DNA of 64,000 nucleotides from Alloalcanivorax xenomutans (lineage in GTDB: Bacteria > Pseudomonadota > Gammaproteobacteria > Pseudomonadales > Alcanivoracaceae). Of this stretch, positions 8,340-17,675 are shown piece after piece. The DNA lies in assembly GCF_900217905.1 (NCBI RefSeq), contig NZ_OBMO01000009.1:117347-181346 (forward strand). The letters are read 5' to 3'. The translations under genes were made by a program, and so were the position numbers. The notes under the pieces are model-generated. The model was given only the letters and a program-made list of their open reading frames with translations. It was not told the DNA's origin and ran no database searches. Within the stretch, counting starts at the first letter, position 1. Each line of letters opens with the position of its first letter.

Positions 8340-9622
8340 TTATCTTGATCGGAGTCGGCCTGCTTGTCGTTCTGCTGTTGATGGAAATGCCGATCGCCTT
8401 CGCGATGATGGTGGCGGCGACCGTGGGACTGTGGCTGGTGGGCGGGGAGCTCATGGTGCACAGCTTTTTGGCGGATGCCTTTCACAATGTCACCGCCTCC
8501 TACACCATGCTGACTATTCCCATGTTCGTGCTGATGGCCCAGTACATGGCTCAGAGCGGCATGGCCAGGGATATCATCACCTGTAGCGATACCTGGTTGC
8601 GGCGGCTCAATGGTGGTTTGGGCATGGCGTGCGTGTTCGCCAGCGCCTTCATGGCGGCGATCATCGGCTCCAGCACCGCTTCCTGCGCCACCATGTCCTC
8701 GGCGGCTTTTCCCTCCATGCGTGACAGCGGCTATGACCGCCGGATTTCGGTGGGCATAATCGCCATCGCCGGCACTCTGGCGATTATGATCCCGCCCAGT
8801 ATCGTGCTGATTATTTACGGCATTCTGACACAGCAATCCGTGGGTAAATTACTAATCGCCGGCCTGGTGCCGGGGCTTCTTACCGCTGCCGGCTATATCC
8901 TCACCATCTGGGTCCTCAGTAAGCGGCGTCCGGATCTGGTGCCCAAACCCACGGCGTTTGATATGCGCGACACAATGAAGTCATTGCGTCCGGTCTGGCC
9001 CGCCATGCTGTTGATGGTGGTGACCATTGGCGGCCTGTACAGCGGTCTGGCCACGCCGACGGAAATCGGCGCGGTGGGCTCGCTGGCGGCCCTGGCCATC
9101 GTGTTGATGATGCGGCGTATCGATAAGCGGCGTTTCACCAGTGCCATGACTGAAACACTGGGGACCACGGTGATGATCATCACGATCATCATCGGGGCCA
9201 TGATGTTCGGGTACTTTCTCACCCTGACTCAGGCCACCCAATCTCTCATCGCCATGATCAACGACGCCAACCTGTCGCCTTGGGCGGTGTTGCTGACCCT
9301 GGTGGTGATCTATCTGGTGCTGGGCATGCTCATGGACCAGATGGCGATTCTGGTATTGACCGTACCGGTAACCTTCGCGCTGATCACCCAACTGGGCTTC
9401 GACGGTATCTGGTATGGCATCGTCATAACGAAGACCGTGGAAATTGGTCTGGTGACGCCGCCACTCGGACTCAATGTGTTTATCACTTCTGGTATTACCC
9501 GGGTGCCGGTGGCGGAGTGTTTTCGTGGCGTGGCTCCTTTCGTTCTGGTGGATTTGCTGATTCTCGGATTGCTTCTGGCGTTTCCGGAGATCAGCCTGTT
9601 CCTGCCCGGCCTTATGAAATAG
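8336..9622 (+). CDS. dctM: TRAP transporter large permease (DctM type)
   Basis: The 428-residue polytopic protein has about 12 hydrophobic segments and typical DctM motifs: TIPMFVLMAQYMAQSG, the repeated IPPSIVLIIYG, and TPPLGLNVFITSG near the end. It carries out sodium- or proton-coupled import of substrate handed over by the binding protein. The ATG overlaps the dctQ stop by four bases. Full family length, no defects seen. Confidence 0.93.
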   Translation: MIILIGVGLLVVLLLMEMPIAFAMMVAATVGLWLVGGELMVHSFLADAFHNVTASYTMLTIPMFVLMAQYMAQSGMARDIITCSDTWLRRLNGGLGMACVFASAFMAAIIGSSTASCATMSSAAFPSMRDSGYDRRISVGIIAIAGTLAIMIPPSIVLIIYGILTQQSVGKLLIAGLVPGLLTAAGYILTIWVLSKRRPDLVPKPTAFDMRDTMKSLRPVWPAMLLMVVTIGGLYSGLATPTEIGAVGSLAALAIVLMMRRIDKRRFTSAMTETLGTTVMIITIIIGAMMFGYFLTLTQATQSLIAMINDANLSPWAVLLTLVVIYLVLGMLMDQMAILVLTVPVTFALITQLGFDGIWYGIVITKTVEIGLVTPPLGLNVFITSGITRVPVAECFRGVAPFVLVDLLILGLLLAFPEISLFLPGLMK

Positions 9623-9640
9623 TGAATGACATAGGAAACC

Positions 9641-10846
9641 GTGATGAATTTTGATCTCCCCGAAGAACTGGTGACACTGCGTGACGCCGTTACCGATGTT
9701 TGTGAAAAGCACCTGATTCCCGGCATCAAGGATTTCGAGGAGCGGGAAGAGTTTGCTTACCCTCTGATCCGGGAGATGGGGAAAGCCGGCCTGTTCGGCG
9801 CGCCGTTTCCGGAAGAACTGGGCGGTAGTGCCGCCGGCTTTCTGGCGGTGTCGGTGATCGCCGAGGAAATTTCCCGGCTGGCGCCGGAATTCGGTTACGC
9901 CATGAACATGCAATCGATGACCTGCCCCTACACCATCTACAACTGGGGCACGGAAGAGCAGGCGCGGCGATTCGTGCCGGGATTGATTGCTGGTGAACAG
10001 ATTGGCATGTTCGCCCTGTCGGAAGAAGGCAGTGGCTCCGATCCGGCCGGTTCCATGCGCACCGTGGCCAGGCGCGATGGCGACGTGTACCGCCTGAACG
10101 GTTCGAAAATGTGGATTACTTTTTCCCATGCCACTGATGTGGGGGTGTTGTTTGCCAAAACCGACCCGCACGCCGATCCGGCGCATACCGGGATTACCGC
10201 GTTCATCGTGCAGCCGAAGCTATTCGAGGGCTACAGCGCGCAACCCATCGAATTGCCGGGCCTGTCCAGATCGCTGCGCAGTTGTACCGTGTTTCTGGAT
10301 GACTTCGTGGTGCCGGTGGAGAATCGCCTGGGTGAGGAGGGTGAGGGGTTCCGTATCGCCATGAACGCTCTGGAGTACGGCCGTCTGACCGTCAGCGGCC
10401 GGTTGACCGGTCTGGCGCAGTCCGCTCTGGATGTGGCGCGAAATTACGCCAACGAGCGCATCATTGGCGGTAAGCCGATCGCCCGCTTCCAGTTGATTCA
10501 GGAGCGCATCGCCGATGCCACGGTGGCGGTGGAGGCGGCGCGTCTGATGTCGCATCGGGTGGGTTGGACCATGGACCAGGGGCGGGTGTCGACCCGGGTG
10601 GCGTCCCGTGCCAAATACTTCGCCACTCAGGCGGCGCGCCTGGCCGGGGATGTGGCACGGGAAGTCCTGGGAGGCAATGCCTTGACCGCGGAATACCCGG
10701 TCAAGAAGATCAACGCTTACATTGACATGCTGACGGTGGGAGAGGGATCCGAGAACGTGCAGCGGGTGCTGATTGGCGAGGACTCCCTGGGTATCAAGGA
10801 CGCCACTCGGCACGCCATGCGTAACCGCTTCGCGGGAATGTTGTAG
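9641..10846 (+). CDS. Acyl-CoA dehydrogenase
   Basis: The 401-residue protein has the three parts of the family: helical N-domain (1-125), beta middle domain (126-235, with MFALSEEGSGSDPAGSM for FAD/substrate contact and MWITFS) and helical C-domain. The catalytic Glu is probably that in VGEGSENVQRVL, matching YEGT in standard members. It oxidises an acyl-CoA to its 2,3-enoyl form, passing electrons to ETF. It follows dctM by 18 bp, so it is likely in the transporter operon and acts on the imported acid after CoA activation. Confidence 0.9.
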   Translation: MMNFDLPEELVTLRDAVTDVCEKHLIPGIKDFEEREEFAYPLIREMGKAGLFGAPFPEELGGSAAGFLAVSVIAEEISRLAPEFGYAMNMQSMTCPYTIYNWGTEEQARRFVPGLIAGEQIGMFALSEEGSGSDPAGSMRTVARRDGDVYRLNGSKMWITFSHATDVGVLFAKTDPHADPAHTGITAFIVQPKLFEGYSAQPIELPGLSRSLRSCTVFLDDFVVPVENRLGEEGEGFRIAMNALEYGRLTVSGRLTGLAQSALDVARNYANERIIGGKPIARFQLIQERIADATVAVEAARLMSHRVGWTMDQGRVSTRVASRAKYFATQAARLAGDVAREVLGGNALTAEYPVKKINAYIDMLTVGEGSENVQRVLIGEDSLGIKDATRHAMRNRFAGML

Positions 10847-10863
10847 CGCCGGTGGTGTGGAAG

Positions 10864-10905
10864 GCCGCAGCGGGAGCTTGCCTTGCAAGGGAAGCTCCCA
10901 CGGCG
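10864..10905. repeat. REP-like extragenic palindrome
   Basis: Inverted arms GGGAGCTT (10872-10879) and AAGCTCCC (10892-10899) surround a short loop between convergent genes. The GGGAGC core recurs in other intergenic gaps of this window, as in REP families of Pseudomonas-like genomes. It may also stop transcription of the upstream acyl-CoA dehydrogenase gene. Confidence 0.6.
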
Positions 10906-10978
10906 GGCTTCGTAGTCCCGTTTTATGGGCCGTAATGGCCCTTTAACGAAGGCGTGTTTATTACCGGAGCCTGTTGTC

Positions 10979-11365
10979 TCAGAACGGCAGTGCTTTCTGA
11001 ATCAGACTGGCGATATCGCCTTGCCCTTGTTTCTGGAAATACTGGAGGATCACCGGGATAAACTGCACCAGAGTATCCTTGTCCAGCCCCAGCTTTTGCA
11101 TGCCGCCGGCGATCTGTGTCAGCCCGGCCAGCTTGTCACTGCCCATGCTGGAAAGCAGGCCTCCGGCCATGCCCAGCAGGGAGTCACCGCCACTTTCCGG
11201 GGCTTGCGACATCATCCCTTCCAGCTTGGGTTCGGCGCCCAGAATGCGGCCGAAGTCGGTGCCGGAGAGGTTGTCCTTCACCAGCTTCATCAGCAGGCCG
11301 GTACCGCCTTCGGCTTGCTGGCCACTGACCCCGAGAGTGGATACCAGTTGGTTGATCAGGTCCAT
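10979..11365 (-). CDS. DUF2780-like small protein
   Basis: The 128-residue soluble protein is rich in Gly, Leu and Met (GLLMKLVKDNLSGTDFGRIL, GDSLLGMAGGLLSSMG, ending QGDIASLIQKALPF) and resembles the DUF2780 family of small proteins with no known activity. No signal peptide is visible. It follows the Kbp-like gene by 22 bp on the same strand and may share its promoter. Function unknown. Confidence 0.7.
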   Translation of the reverse strand: MDLINQLVSTLGVSGQQAEGGTGLLMKLVKDNLSGTDFGRILGAEPKLEGMMSQAPESGGDSLLGMAGGLLSSMGSDKLAGLTQIAGGMQKLGLDKDTLVQFIPVILQYFQKQGQGDIASLIQKALPF

Positions 11366-11387
11366 GGCCTTGTCTCCTTGCCGGTAT

Positions 11388-11825
11388 TTATTTGGGAATA
11401 CGGATTTTCTGGCCCGGGTAGATCAGGTCAGGGTCCTTGATGACTTCGCGGTTGGCTTCAAAGATAGCGGTGTATTTGTTGCCGTCACCGTAAAACTGGC
11501 TGGCCACTTTCCACAAAGTGTCGCCTTTCTGAATTTCGTAGTACTCCACTTCTTCCACCGCGGCTTCCGCCGGCAGAGTGACGGCGTCACCTTCCACTTT
11601 TTCCACGTTTTCAACGTTGCCGGCCAACAGTACGGTTTTTTCCTTGGCGGCCTGGTTTTCGCAATCGCCACTGAGTGTGGCGCAGCCGTCGGCGAATTTC
11701 ACCTCCAGGTTCGACACGCCGGGATTGTCTTCCAGAATGTGTGCTTTGATTTTCTCGGCCGCGTCCGTGTCATCGCTACCGAACAGTTTCTTACCGATGT
11801 TTTTCGCAAAGCTGAACAGATCCAT
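11388..11825 (-). CDS. kbp: BON and LysM domain protein, Kbp/YgaU-like
   Basis: The 145-residue protein carries a BON domain (about 22-85) and a C-terminal LysM domain (about 95-145, YYEIQKGDTLWKVASQFYG ... IYPGQKIRIP). It matches in length and order the E. coli cytoplasmic potassium-binding protein Kbp (YgaU), involved in potassium and osmotic stress. ATG 11825 was chosen because GAGGA sits seven bases upstream; a longer start at 11843 would include that site. Identity as Kbp is by architecture. Confidence 0.85.
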   Translation of the reverse strand: MDLFSFAKNIGKKLFGSDDTDAAEKIKAHILEDNPGVSNLEVKFADGCATLSGDCENQAAKEKTVLLAGNVENVEKVEGDAVTLPAEAAVEEVEYYEIQKGDTLWKVASQFYGDGNKYTAIFEANREVIKDPDLIYPGQKIRIPK

Positions 11826-12130
11826 GTTGCATTCCTCATACATTAAGGTGGGTCAGGCTCGGGGCCAGGGATTGATTATTTCCCTATTGGCACGGCAAAC
11901 ACCATGCCGGGTGATCTTTTCTTACCGTAATTCAACACTATTTTGTGATTGTCTCGTGACCGCTCTTCAGGTTATGCAACTGTTGGGTTATGGTCGGCGG
12001 ATCGATGGAGCCTGAATTGCGATGATTGCTGATGCCGGTGGCAGAGGAGATCAGGGACGTGACCACCGCAAAGAAACTGCGGGTTTTCATTAGACGTTGA
12101 GAACCCTCCGGAGATTAAAAGGAGGAGACT
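11826..12130. other. Divergent intergenic region without a recognisable gene
   Basis: This 305-nt gap separates the Kbp-like gene from the UPF0158 gene. I see no ORF with coding character, no RNA gene and no convincing intrinsic terminator. It ends with the strong ribosome-binding sequence AAAAGGAGGAG at 12117-12127. It presumably holds the two divergent promoters. Confidence 0.5.
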
Positions 12131-12580
12131 ATGACTGTATCGCTCAAAGACGTTGCCAGAGAATGGCATGCCGGTGATGAGTTTCAGTGTTATATGCATA
12201 GAGAAACCGGGGAGGTCTTCCCGGTTATGAATGAGGAGGCCCAGAAAGCGGAAGAGCCGGATCCCGACGGCCCTGACTGGCTCAAGGAGATATTGCCTAA
12301 GATCCGCGAAGTGTTGTCCTCGGACCAATACGTGCCAATGCCGGATCAATGGGAATTTGATGAGTATCATGTCATGGAGAAGTTCTGTTGGTCGGTGACG
12401 TCTGGCAGGGACAGCGAGGCGCTTGAGGATGCGATCAGAGGTCGCGGTGCCTTTCGCCGCTTCAAGTCGCTGGTCTTTGATCTCGGCCTGGAGGATGCAT
12501 GGCACCGGTTCAGGGACGAGGCGTTGGAGGAGATGTTGGGGGCTTGGATGGACTCGGAGGGGATCGAATACGAGGATTAA
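12131..12580 (+). CDS. UPF0158 family protein
   Basis: The 149-residue acidic protein matches UPF0158: VSLKDVAREWHAGDEFQCYMHRETGEVF at the start, the central YVPMPDQWEFDEYHVMEKF and RGRGAFRRFKSLVFDLGLEDAWHRFRDE. The family is widespread in bacteria with no assigned function. The ribosome-binding site AGGAGGAG is very strong. Soluble and cytoplasmic by sequence. Confidence 0.85.
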   Translation: MTVSLKDVAREWHAGDEFQCYMHRETGEVFPVMNEEAQKAEEPDPDGPDWLKEILPKIREVLSSDQYVPMPDQWEFDEYHVMEKFCWSVTSGRDSEALEDAIRGRGAFRRFKSLVFDLGLEDAWHRFRDEALEEMLGAWMDSEGIEYED

Positions 12581-12637
12581 GCGGAGGTTGATCCTCGTTC
12601 CGGTGATAATGACAATCCTGTTTCCCAAGGCGACCCC

Positions 12638-13651
12638 GTGAGATTGGCACCGTTGCGTCTATCCTGTTTTTTTGCGGCTCTCATATTTCTCAGTGCTGGC
12701 GCTATGGGCGACACCGTCTGGTTGAAGAATGGTGACCGGCTCACTGGCGAGATCGTGCTGATGGATAGTACCAAGCTGCTGTTGGAAACACCTTACGCGG
12801 GCTCGGTGCCCATTGACCGGGAGATGATCAGCACGCTGCAGAGTGACCACGAGCTGCTGGTGAAGTGGCCAGGGGGCAATGGCGAAGTCAGTAAGACAGT
12901 GGCGGCGGGGCAGCCTGGCCGGATCGTGGTCAGCAACGGGGAAGAAACCACGGTGGAACTGGCCAGCGTTACCCGCATGCTGCGCCCCAAGCCCTTCCTG
13001 CAGGACCTGGAATGGACCGGGGACCTGGAATTCGACATCAACTATGAACGGGCCGAGCGGGACACGGACGACTTCGACCTGACCCTGAACAATCAAGCCC
13101 GACACGGGCCCTGGCGGCATAACCTGCAGGCGGACTACAACCGCAAGTTCCGTGACGATGTGCGTATCGAGCAGGACTGGAGCGCCAAGTACGCGCTGGA
13201 CCGCTTCGTCACCGAGAGCCGGTTCTGGCAGACCCGCTACGAATACCAGCGCGACTGGTTCGAGAATGTCCGTCGGCGCCGCTCCCTGGGAGCGGGACCG
13301 GGTTACCAGTTCTGGGACAATGAACTGGGGGCTTTTTCTCTGGCGTGGCTGCTTAGTTATAACCAGTTCTCCTACGCAGAGAGAAGCGACAAGGCCTTCT
13401 ACGCGCTGGGCATGCAATGGGATTACAACCGGTACCTGGTGGGCAAGACCGTCGAACTGTTCGGCCGCGGCAGTGTTGGCAAGGCCTTGAGTGGTGTGGA
13501 GGGGTATTCCGTGGATGCGGAATTCGGAGTGCGCTACCGGCTCACCGACTGGGCTTCACTGAGCATGAAAGTGGAAACCGATCTGGTGAAGGATTTCTCC
13601 GAGGACCTGGATGAAACCGATTACAGTCTTGGCCTGGGCATCGGTTGGTGA
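12638..13651 (+). CDS. DUF481 outer-membrane protein
   Basis: The 337-residue protein has a signal peptide (about 1-24, ending AGAMG-D). Next is a beta-rich domain with TVWLKNGDRLTGEIVLMD, seen in DUF481 proteins that bear a periplasmic module, and then a long stretch of alternating aromatic beta strands ending in GLGIGW, as expected for an outer-membrane barrel. DUF481 proteins include salt-inducible YdiY; the cargo or function is unknown. GTG 12638 gives a proper signal peptide and is chosen as start. Confidence 0.85.
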   Translation: MRLAPLRLSCFFAALIFLSAGAMGDTVWLKNGDRLTGEIVLMDSTKLLLETPYAGSVPIDREMISTLQSDHELLVKWPGGNGEVSKTVAAGQPGRIVVSNGEETTVELASVTRMLRPKPFLQDLEWTGDLEFDINYERAERDTDDFDLTLNNQARHGPWRHNLQADYNRKFRDDVRIEQDWSAKYALDRFVTESRFWQTRYEYQRDWFENVRRRRSLGAGPGYQFWDNELGAFSLAWLLSYNQFSYAERSDKAFYALGMQWDYNRYLVGKTVELFGRGSVGKALSGVEGYSVDAEFGVRYRLTDWASLSMKVETDLVKDFSEDLDETDYSLGLGIGW

Positions 13652-13669
13652 GTGGGCCGGTGTGCTGAA

Positions 13670-14830
13670 CTAGGGCCAGTTCCATATGGGGGTATTCAGC
13701 AATCCCTGGCCCATGATGTGGGTTTCCCCAAGTTCTTTTTCCAATTCCACGCCATGGCAGTCCGGTGCCTGATTCAGAGCCGCCACCAGGCGGCTGGCAT
13801 GGCTGATCACCCACACCTGACTGTGGCGGCTGGCGCGGGCAATCAATCGCGCCAGGGCCGGGAGCAGATCCGGATGCAGGCTGTTTTCCGGTTCGTTCAG
13901 AACCATCAGTGAGGGCGGCCGTGGTGTCAGCAAGGCCGCGATCAGAAGCAGATAACGCAGTGTGCCATCGGACAGCTCCGCCGCTGTCAGCGGACGGAGC
14001 AGGCCGTACTGGTGGAAGGCGATCTTGAGCCGGCCGTCGTCCAGGGGAACGATGGCTAGGCGCGCGCCGGGAAAGGCATCCTCGATGGCACTGTCGAGCG
14101 CCCGGGCATCGCCGATTTCCCGAATGGTTTACAGGGCCGCCGCCAGATCGCGCCCGTCGTGATGCAGCACGGGGGTACGGGTGCCCAGCTGGACCTGCCG
14201 GGCGGGGGCGTCCTGATCGGTGCGAAAGTGGTCGTAGAAGCGCCAACCGCGAATCCGCTCGCGCAGGGTGACCACCTCTGGTGTGGTGCGGGCGTCGGCC
14301 ACCTGACTGAACAGGCTGTCGAAGCTGTTGAGGTGTTCGCTGATAACCTGCCAGGGGCCTTCTCCCCGGATTTTCACCAGCGGGCCGCGGCGATCCACCA
14401 GCGTCGTGGCCGGACGATAGCCGGAGCCGGCCCAGATCAGTTCCCGTTTTATCTCCGGGTCCAGATTGAAGGCGGTGGTGGCGTCCGGTTTCGGCAGACC
14501 CAGCTCGATCAGATAGCCATAGTCCTCATCGTTGAATCCGAGACGCAGGCGGCGGCTGTGCTGGCGAGGCCCGCCCTGCACCGGCACCGAGCCGTTGCGC
14601 ATGCCTTTGGTGAGGGTCTCCGGTCCGGCCCAGAACGTGGATTCCAGCCCGCCTTCGGCGGCCAAGGCGGCGATCACGTCGTCACGCGCGGTGGCGGCCA
14701 GCAACCGCAGGGCGCGGTACAGATTGGATTTGCCGCTGCCGTTGGCGCCGGTGACCACATTCAGGGGCCCCAGCGGCACGGTCAGATTCAGAACGGAACG
14801 GTAGTTGCCAATGGCCAGCGTGGTCAGCAT
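13670..14830 (-). pseudogene. AAA family (RecF/SMC-like) ATPase interrupted by an in-frame stop
   Basis: One uninterrupted reading frame encodes Walker A GANGSGKSNLYRALRLLA near the N-terminus and, far downstream, a Walker-B-like LMVLNEPENSLHPDLL and VWVISHASRL. A TAA at 14129-14131 splits it after DLAAAL; the frame resumes directly with TIREIGDARAL. A Gln codon (CAA) is probably expected there, so one C-to-T change explains the break. The N-terminal piece lacks the Walker B/signature half and should be inactive alone. Start at 14830 (MLTTLAIGNYRSV). Such ATPases are of unknown role, some linked to DNA metabolism or defence. Confidence 0.8.
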
Positions 14831-14942
14831 GCTGGGCGGTTCCTGGTAGCGGGGAGTGGCCAGTAAAAGGGAATCCCGGCGCTGATTCAAGGCGGTGGCA
14901 GCGGGCCTTCCGCATCATCGGCGCCGTGCTATGCTGGCGCCC

Positions 14943-15578
14943 ATGAAAACCGTTGCCATCATTGTCAGTGCCCTGTTGGGGGCGATGCCGTTGCCGCTGG
15001 TGGCTCAACCCTCGACGGAGTCCGCCTTCGTGGCCGCCCTGGTCGATGCCGCCATGGCACGCACCCGGGTGTCCGTCACCTATGACGGCGGCTATCGCCG
15101 TATTGGCTACCCCAACGGTGATGTGCCCGACAATATCGGTGTATGCACGGACGTGGTGATTCGCTCCTATCGCAAGGCCGGGGTGGATCTGCAGCGTCTG
15201 GTGCATGAGGACATGACGCTAGCCTTCGGCGCCTATCCGAACCACTGGGGGTTGCGCCGCCCCGATCCCAATATCGATCACCGGCGAGTGCCCAATCTGC
15301 AAACGTTCTTCGAACGCCAGGGGGCGGCGCTGCCAGTCTCCGACCAGGCCGATGCCTACCGCCCCGGTGATCTGGTCACCTGGATGCTGCCCGGTAATCT
15401 TCCGCATATCGGCGTGGTGACCGGGCAACGTTCCACCGATAGCGGCCGCCCCTTGATCGTTCACAACATCGGGCGCGGACCGGAATTGGAGGATCTGCTG
15501 TTCTCTTATCCCATCACCGGGCACTACCGTTATATCCGGCCTCCCAGCCGGCAGGCATCGCCTGTCGATGCCCATTGA
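14943..15578 (+). CDS. DUF1287 domain secreted protein
   Basis: The 211-residue protein has a signal peptide (about 1-21) and a DUF1287 domain with GVCTDVVIRSYRKAGVDLQ, NPNIDHRRVPN-like text and LPHIGVVTGQ. The Cys in GVCTD and His in PHIGVV resemble the catalytic pair of NlpC/P60-like amidases, so a periplasmic cell-wall or amide hydrolase is possible; this is inference. ATG 14943 is chosen because it starts the signal peptide. Confidence 0.82.
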   Translation: MKTVAIIVSALLGAMPLPLVAQPSTESAFVAALVDAAMARTRVSVTYDGGYRRIGYPNGDVPDNIGVCTDVVIRSYRKAGVDLQRLVHEDMTLAFGAYPNHWGLRRPDPNIDHRRVPNLQTFFERQGAALPVSDQADAYRPGDLVTWMLPGNLPHIGVVTGQRSTDSGRPLIVHNIGRGPELEDLLFSYPITGHYRYIRPPSRQASPVDAH

Positions 15579-15587
15579 TATGTTGTC

Positions 15588-16193
15588 TCAGCGGCCCTGC
15601 CGCCGTTCAATGGCGGCCTGAATCAACGGCATCCGGTCATTGCCGAAGTACATGTCATCGCCGTCGATAAAAATAGTGGGTGAACCGAAACCGCCCCGTC
15701 GCATGACGGTCTCCGTATTCTCGCGCAACTGGTCCTTGATCCCGGGTTCCTGGATGCCGGCGAAGAAAGCATCCCGGTCCACGCCCAGCTGTTCCAGAAT
15801 CGGGATCAACTGGTCGTCCTGGGCGATGTCCTTGCCATCGCGCCAATAGCTCTGGAACACCGCCCGGGCGAATGGCACCAGCTTGCCCTGAGGGGCGAGC
15901 CAGAGACAGCCGCGCATGGCCTTGACGCTGTTCACCGGAAACACCTCCGGCCAATTGATCTCCAGCCCCTGATAGCGCGCCCAGTCCCGCAGATCCTTGC
16001 GCATATAGCTCGCTTTCTGCGGTACTGGTTTTTCCCGCGAAGCGTACACGGAGGGATTGATGGTATTGAAGATGCCGCCCACCAGAATGGGTTTCCATTC
16101 GATGCTGGTGCCGGTGTCCTTGGCGACGTTTTGAATACTCTCGAAGCCCAGATAAGTCCAGGGGCTGGAGCAGTCGAAGTAAAACTCGATCAT
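15588..16193 (-). CDS. 2-hydroxychromene-2-carboxylate isomerase / DsbA-like protein
   Basis: The 201-residue protein has the kappa-GST/DsbA-type thioredoxin fold: FYFDCSSPWTYLGFE at the start, the long helical insert, and GSPTIFIDGDDMYFGNDRM at the end. Relatives include NahD, a glutathione-dependent isomerase of naphthalene breakdown. The active Ser/Cys region SSPW is present. It lies 18 bp after a GST gene in the same direction, suggesting a small glutathione-dependent detoxification or aromatic-degradation operon. Confidence 0.88.
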   Translation of the reverse strand: MIEFYFDCSSPWTYLGFESIQNVAKDTGTSIEWKPILVGGIFNTINPSVYASREKPVPQKASYMRKDLRDWARYQGLEINWPEVFPVNSVKAMRGCLWLAPQGKLVPFARAVFQSYWRDGKDIAQDDQLIPILEQLGVDRDAFFAGIQEPGIKDQLRENTETVMRRGGFGSPTIFIDGDDMYFGNDRMPLIQAAIERRQGR

Positions 16194-16211
16194 GGCGAAA
16201 TCCTTATGGTG

Positions 16212-16907
16212 TTATTCGTTGGTCGCGGTTTGGTTCTGGCCGAACAGGACTCGTTTGGCGTCGTCGGACATGGTGCTCTGGCGCAGCGTCTTGCCCACCG
16301 CCAGGCCTTTTTGCAGGGCTTCGCGGCCCCGCAACTGCGAGAACCAGCGTGCTACGTTGGGGAAGTCGTCCAGTGTGATGCCCTGGGCTTTGTGGGTCAT
16401 CACCCAGGGAAAGATAGCCATGTCGGCGATGGAATAGTCGCCGGCCACGCAAGGGGCGTCAGCAAGGGCCTGATCCAGCACGCCGTAGAGGCGCCGGGCT
16501 TCGCGGCCGTAGCGGTCAATGGCGTAGGGTACCTTTTCCGGTGCGTATAACAGGAAATGCCCGTTTTGACCCAGCATTGGGCCCAAGCCGCCCATTTGCC
16601 ACATCAGCCACTGTTTGACCCGATAGCGTCCGCGCAGGTCCGCGGGCAGGAAGCGGCCACTCTTCTCGGCCAGATACTCCAGGATGGCTCCGCTTTCGAA
16701 AAGGGAAACCGTCTCGCCGCCATCCTCCGGCGCATGATCCACCAGTGCCGGCATCCGGCCATTGGGACTGAGCACGAGAAACGTGGGATCGAATTGCTCT
16801 CCCGCGCCGATATTGACCGGCACGATGCGGTAAGGCAGCCCGCACTCCTCCAGCATGATGGTGATTTTCCAGCCATTGGGGGTGGGCCAGTAATACAGGT
16901 CAAGCAC
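16212..16907 (-). CDS. Glutathione S-transferase (Nu/YfcG-like)
   Basis: The 231-residue protein opens with LDLYYWPTPNGWKITIMLEE, followed by FLVLSPNGRMPALVD and an SGAILEYLAEK helix. The TPNG...K motif is typical of YfcG/YghU (Nu-class) enzymes, which have disulfide-bond reductase activity. Predicted first gene of a two-gene operon with the isomerase-like gene downstream; divergent from a TetR regulator. Confidence 0.88.
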   Translation of the reverse strand: MLDLYYWPTPNGWKITIMLEECGLPYRIVPVNIGAGEQFDPTFLVLSPNGRMPALVDHAPEDGGETVSLFESGAILEYLAEKSGRFLPADLRGRYRVKQWLMWQMGGLGPMLGQNGHFLLYAPEKVPYAIDRYGREARRLYGVLDQALADAPCVAGDYSIADMAIFPWVMTHKAQGITLDDFPNVARWFSQLRGREALQKGLAVGKTLRQSTMSDDAKRVLFGQNQTATNE

Positions 16908-17042
16908 GAGCGTCTCCCGGAGTGGTTGTCATGATTATGGGCGGCATGCCGCCGGGCCAAACCAATCTAAAACATTCCCACCGGTTTCGCGAAAGCGACG
17001 GATCGGATGATGGTTGTCATGAGGGGAGTGGGTTGACGGTGG

Positions 17043-17075
17043 AGAATGATCGTTCTACTCTCTTGATCATGATCA
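17043..17075. promoter_or_regulatory. Putative TetR operator
   Basis: AGAATGATCGTTCT (17043-17056) is a near-perfect 14-bp palindrome 13 bp before the TetR start, and TGATCATGATCA (17064-17075) is a perfect 12-bp palindrome covering the start codon. TetR proteins often repress their own promoter and the divergent gene, here the GST operon. Binding is inferred from symmetry and position only. Confidence 0.45.
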
Positions 17076-17659
17076 CTTCAGCACGACAATCCGCCACGGA
17101 GTCTCCGCAAACAGTGAGAGCAAAGCTGCTCGCTGTCACCGAACAGCTGATCTATAGCGGTGGCATTCACGCCACAGGCATGGATCGCATAGTGCGTGAA
17201 TCCGGCGTGGCGAGGAAAAGCATTTACCGCTACTTCCCCACCAAGGAAGCTTTGGTGGCGGAGGCGCTGCGTGAGCGGGACGAGCGTTGGATGCGCTGGC
17301 TCGTCTCAGAATGCGAAGCGGCGCCGCCGGGGCCGCCACGCTTGCAGGCGATCTTCGAAGCGCTGGCGGACTGGTTTGCCCGGGATGATTTCAATGGCTG
17401 TGCTTTCATTAACGCCGCCGGCGAAGTCGCCGCTGGCCCCATTCATGACGTGGCCCGGGCCCACAAGCGCCGATTGCGGGATTATCTTTGTTCGGTGCTG
17501 GCGGAATGTGGTGTGGCCGATGTGGAAACCGTGGCGGCGGATCTCTCGATTCTGATCGACGGCGCGATCACCAGCGCCCGCGTCGGAGGGGATTCCCGGG
17601 CGGCGGAGCGGGCCGCGCGCATGGCGCGCCTCCTGATTCAGGATAGCGACGTTTTATAA
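17069..17659 (+). CDS. TetR family transcriptional regulator
   Basis: The 196-residue protein has an N-terminal HTH (about 10-60: [35 protein letters not shown]) and a variable ligand-binding domain. ATG 17069 is chosen because the family aligns from there; the frame extends upstream without an evident ribosome-binding site. It is divergent from the GST/isomerase pair and followed after 16 bp by a DUF1348 gene, so it likely controls one or both in response to an electrophile. Confidence 0.88.
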   Translation: MITSARQSATESPQTVRAKLLAVTEQLIYSGGIHATGMDRIVRESGVARKSIYRYFPTKEALVAEALRERDERWMRWLVSECEAAPPGPPRLQAIFEALADWFARDDFNGCAFINAAGEVAAGPIHDVARAHKRRLRDYLCSVLAECGVADVETVAADLSILIDGAITSARVGGDSRAAERAARMARLLIQDSDVL

Positions 17660-17675
17660 ACCACCGGAGACGGTC

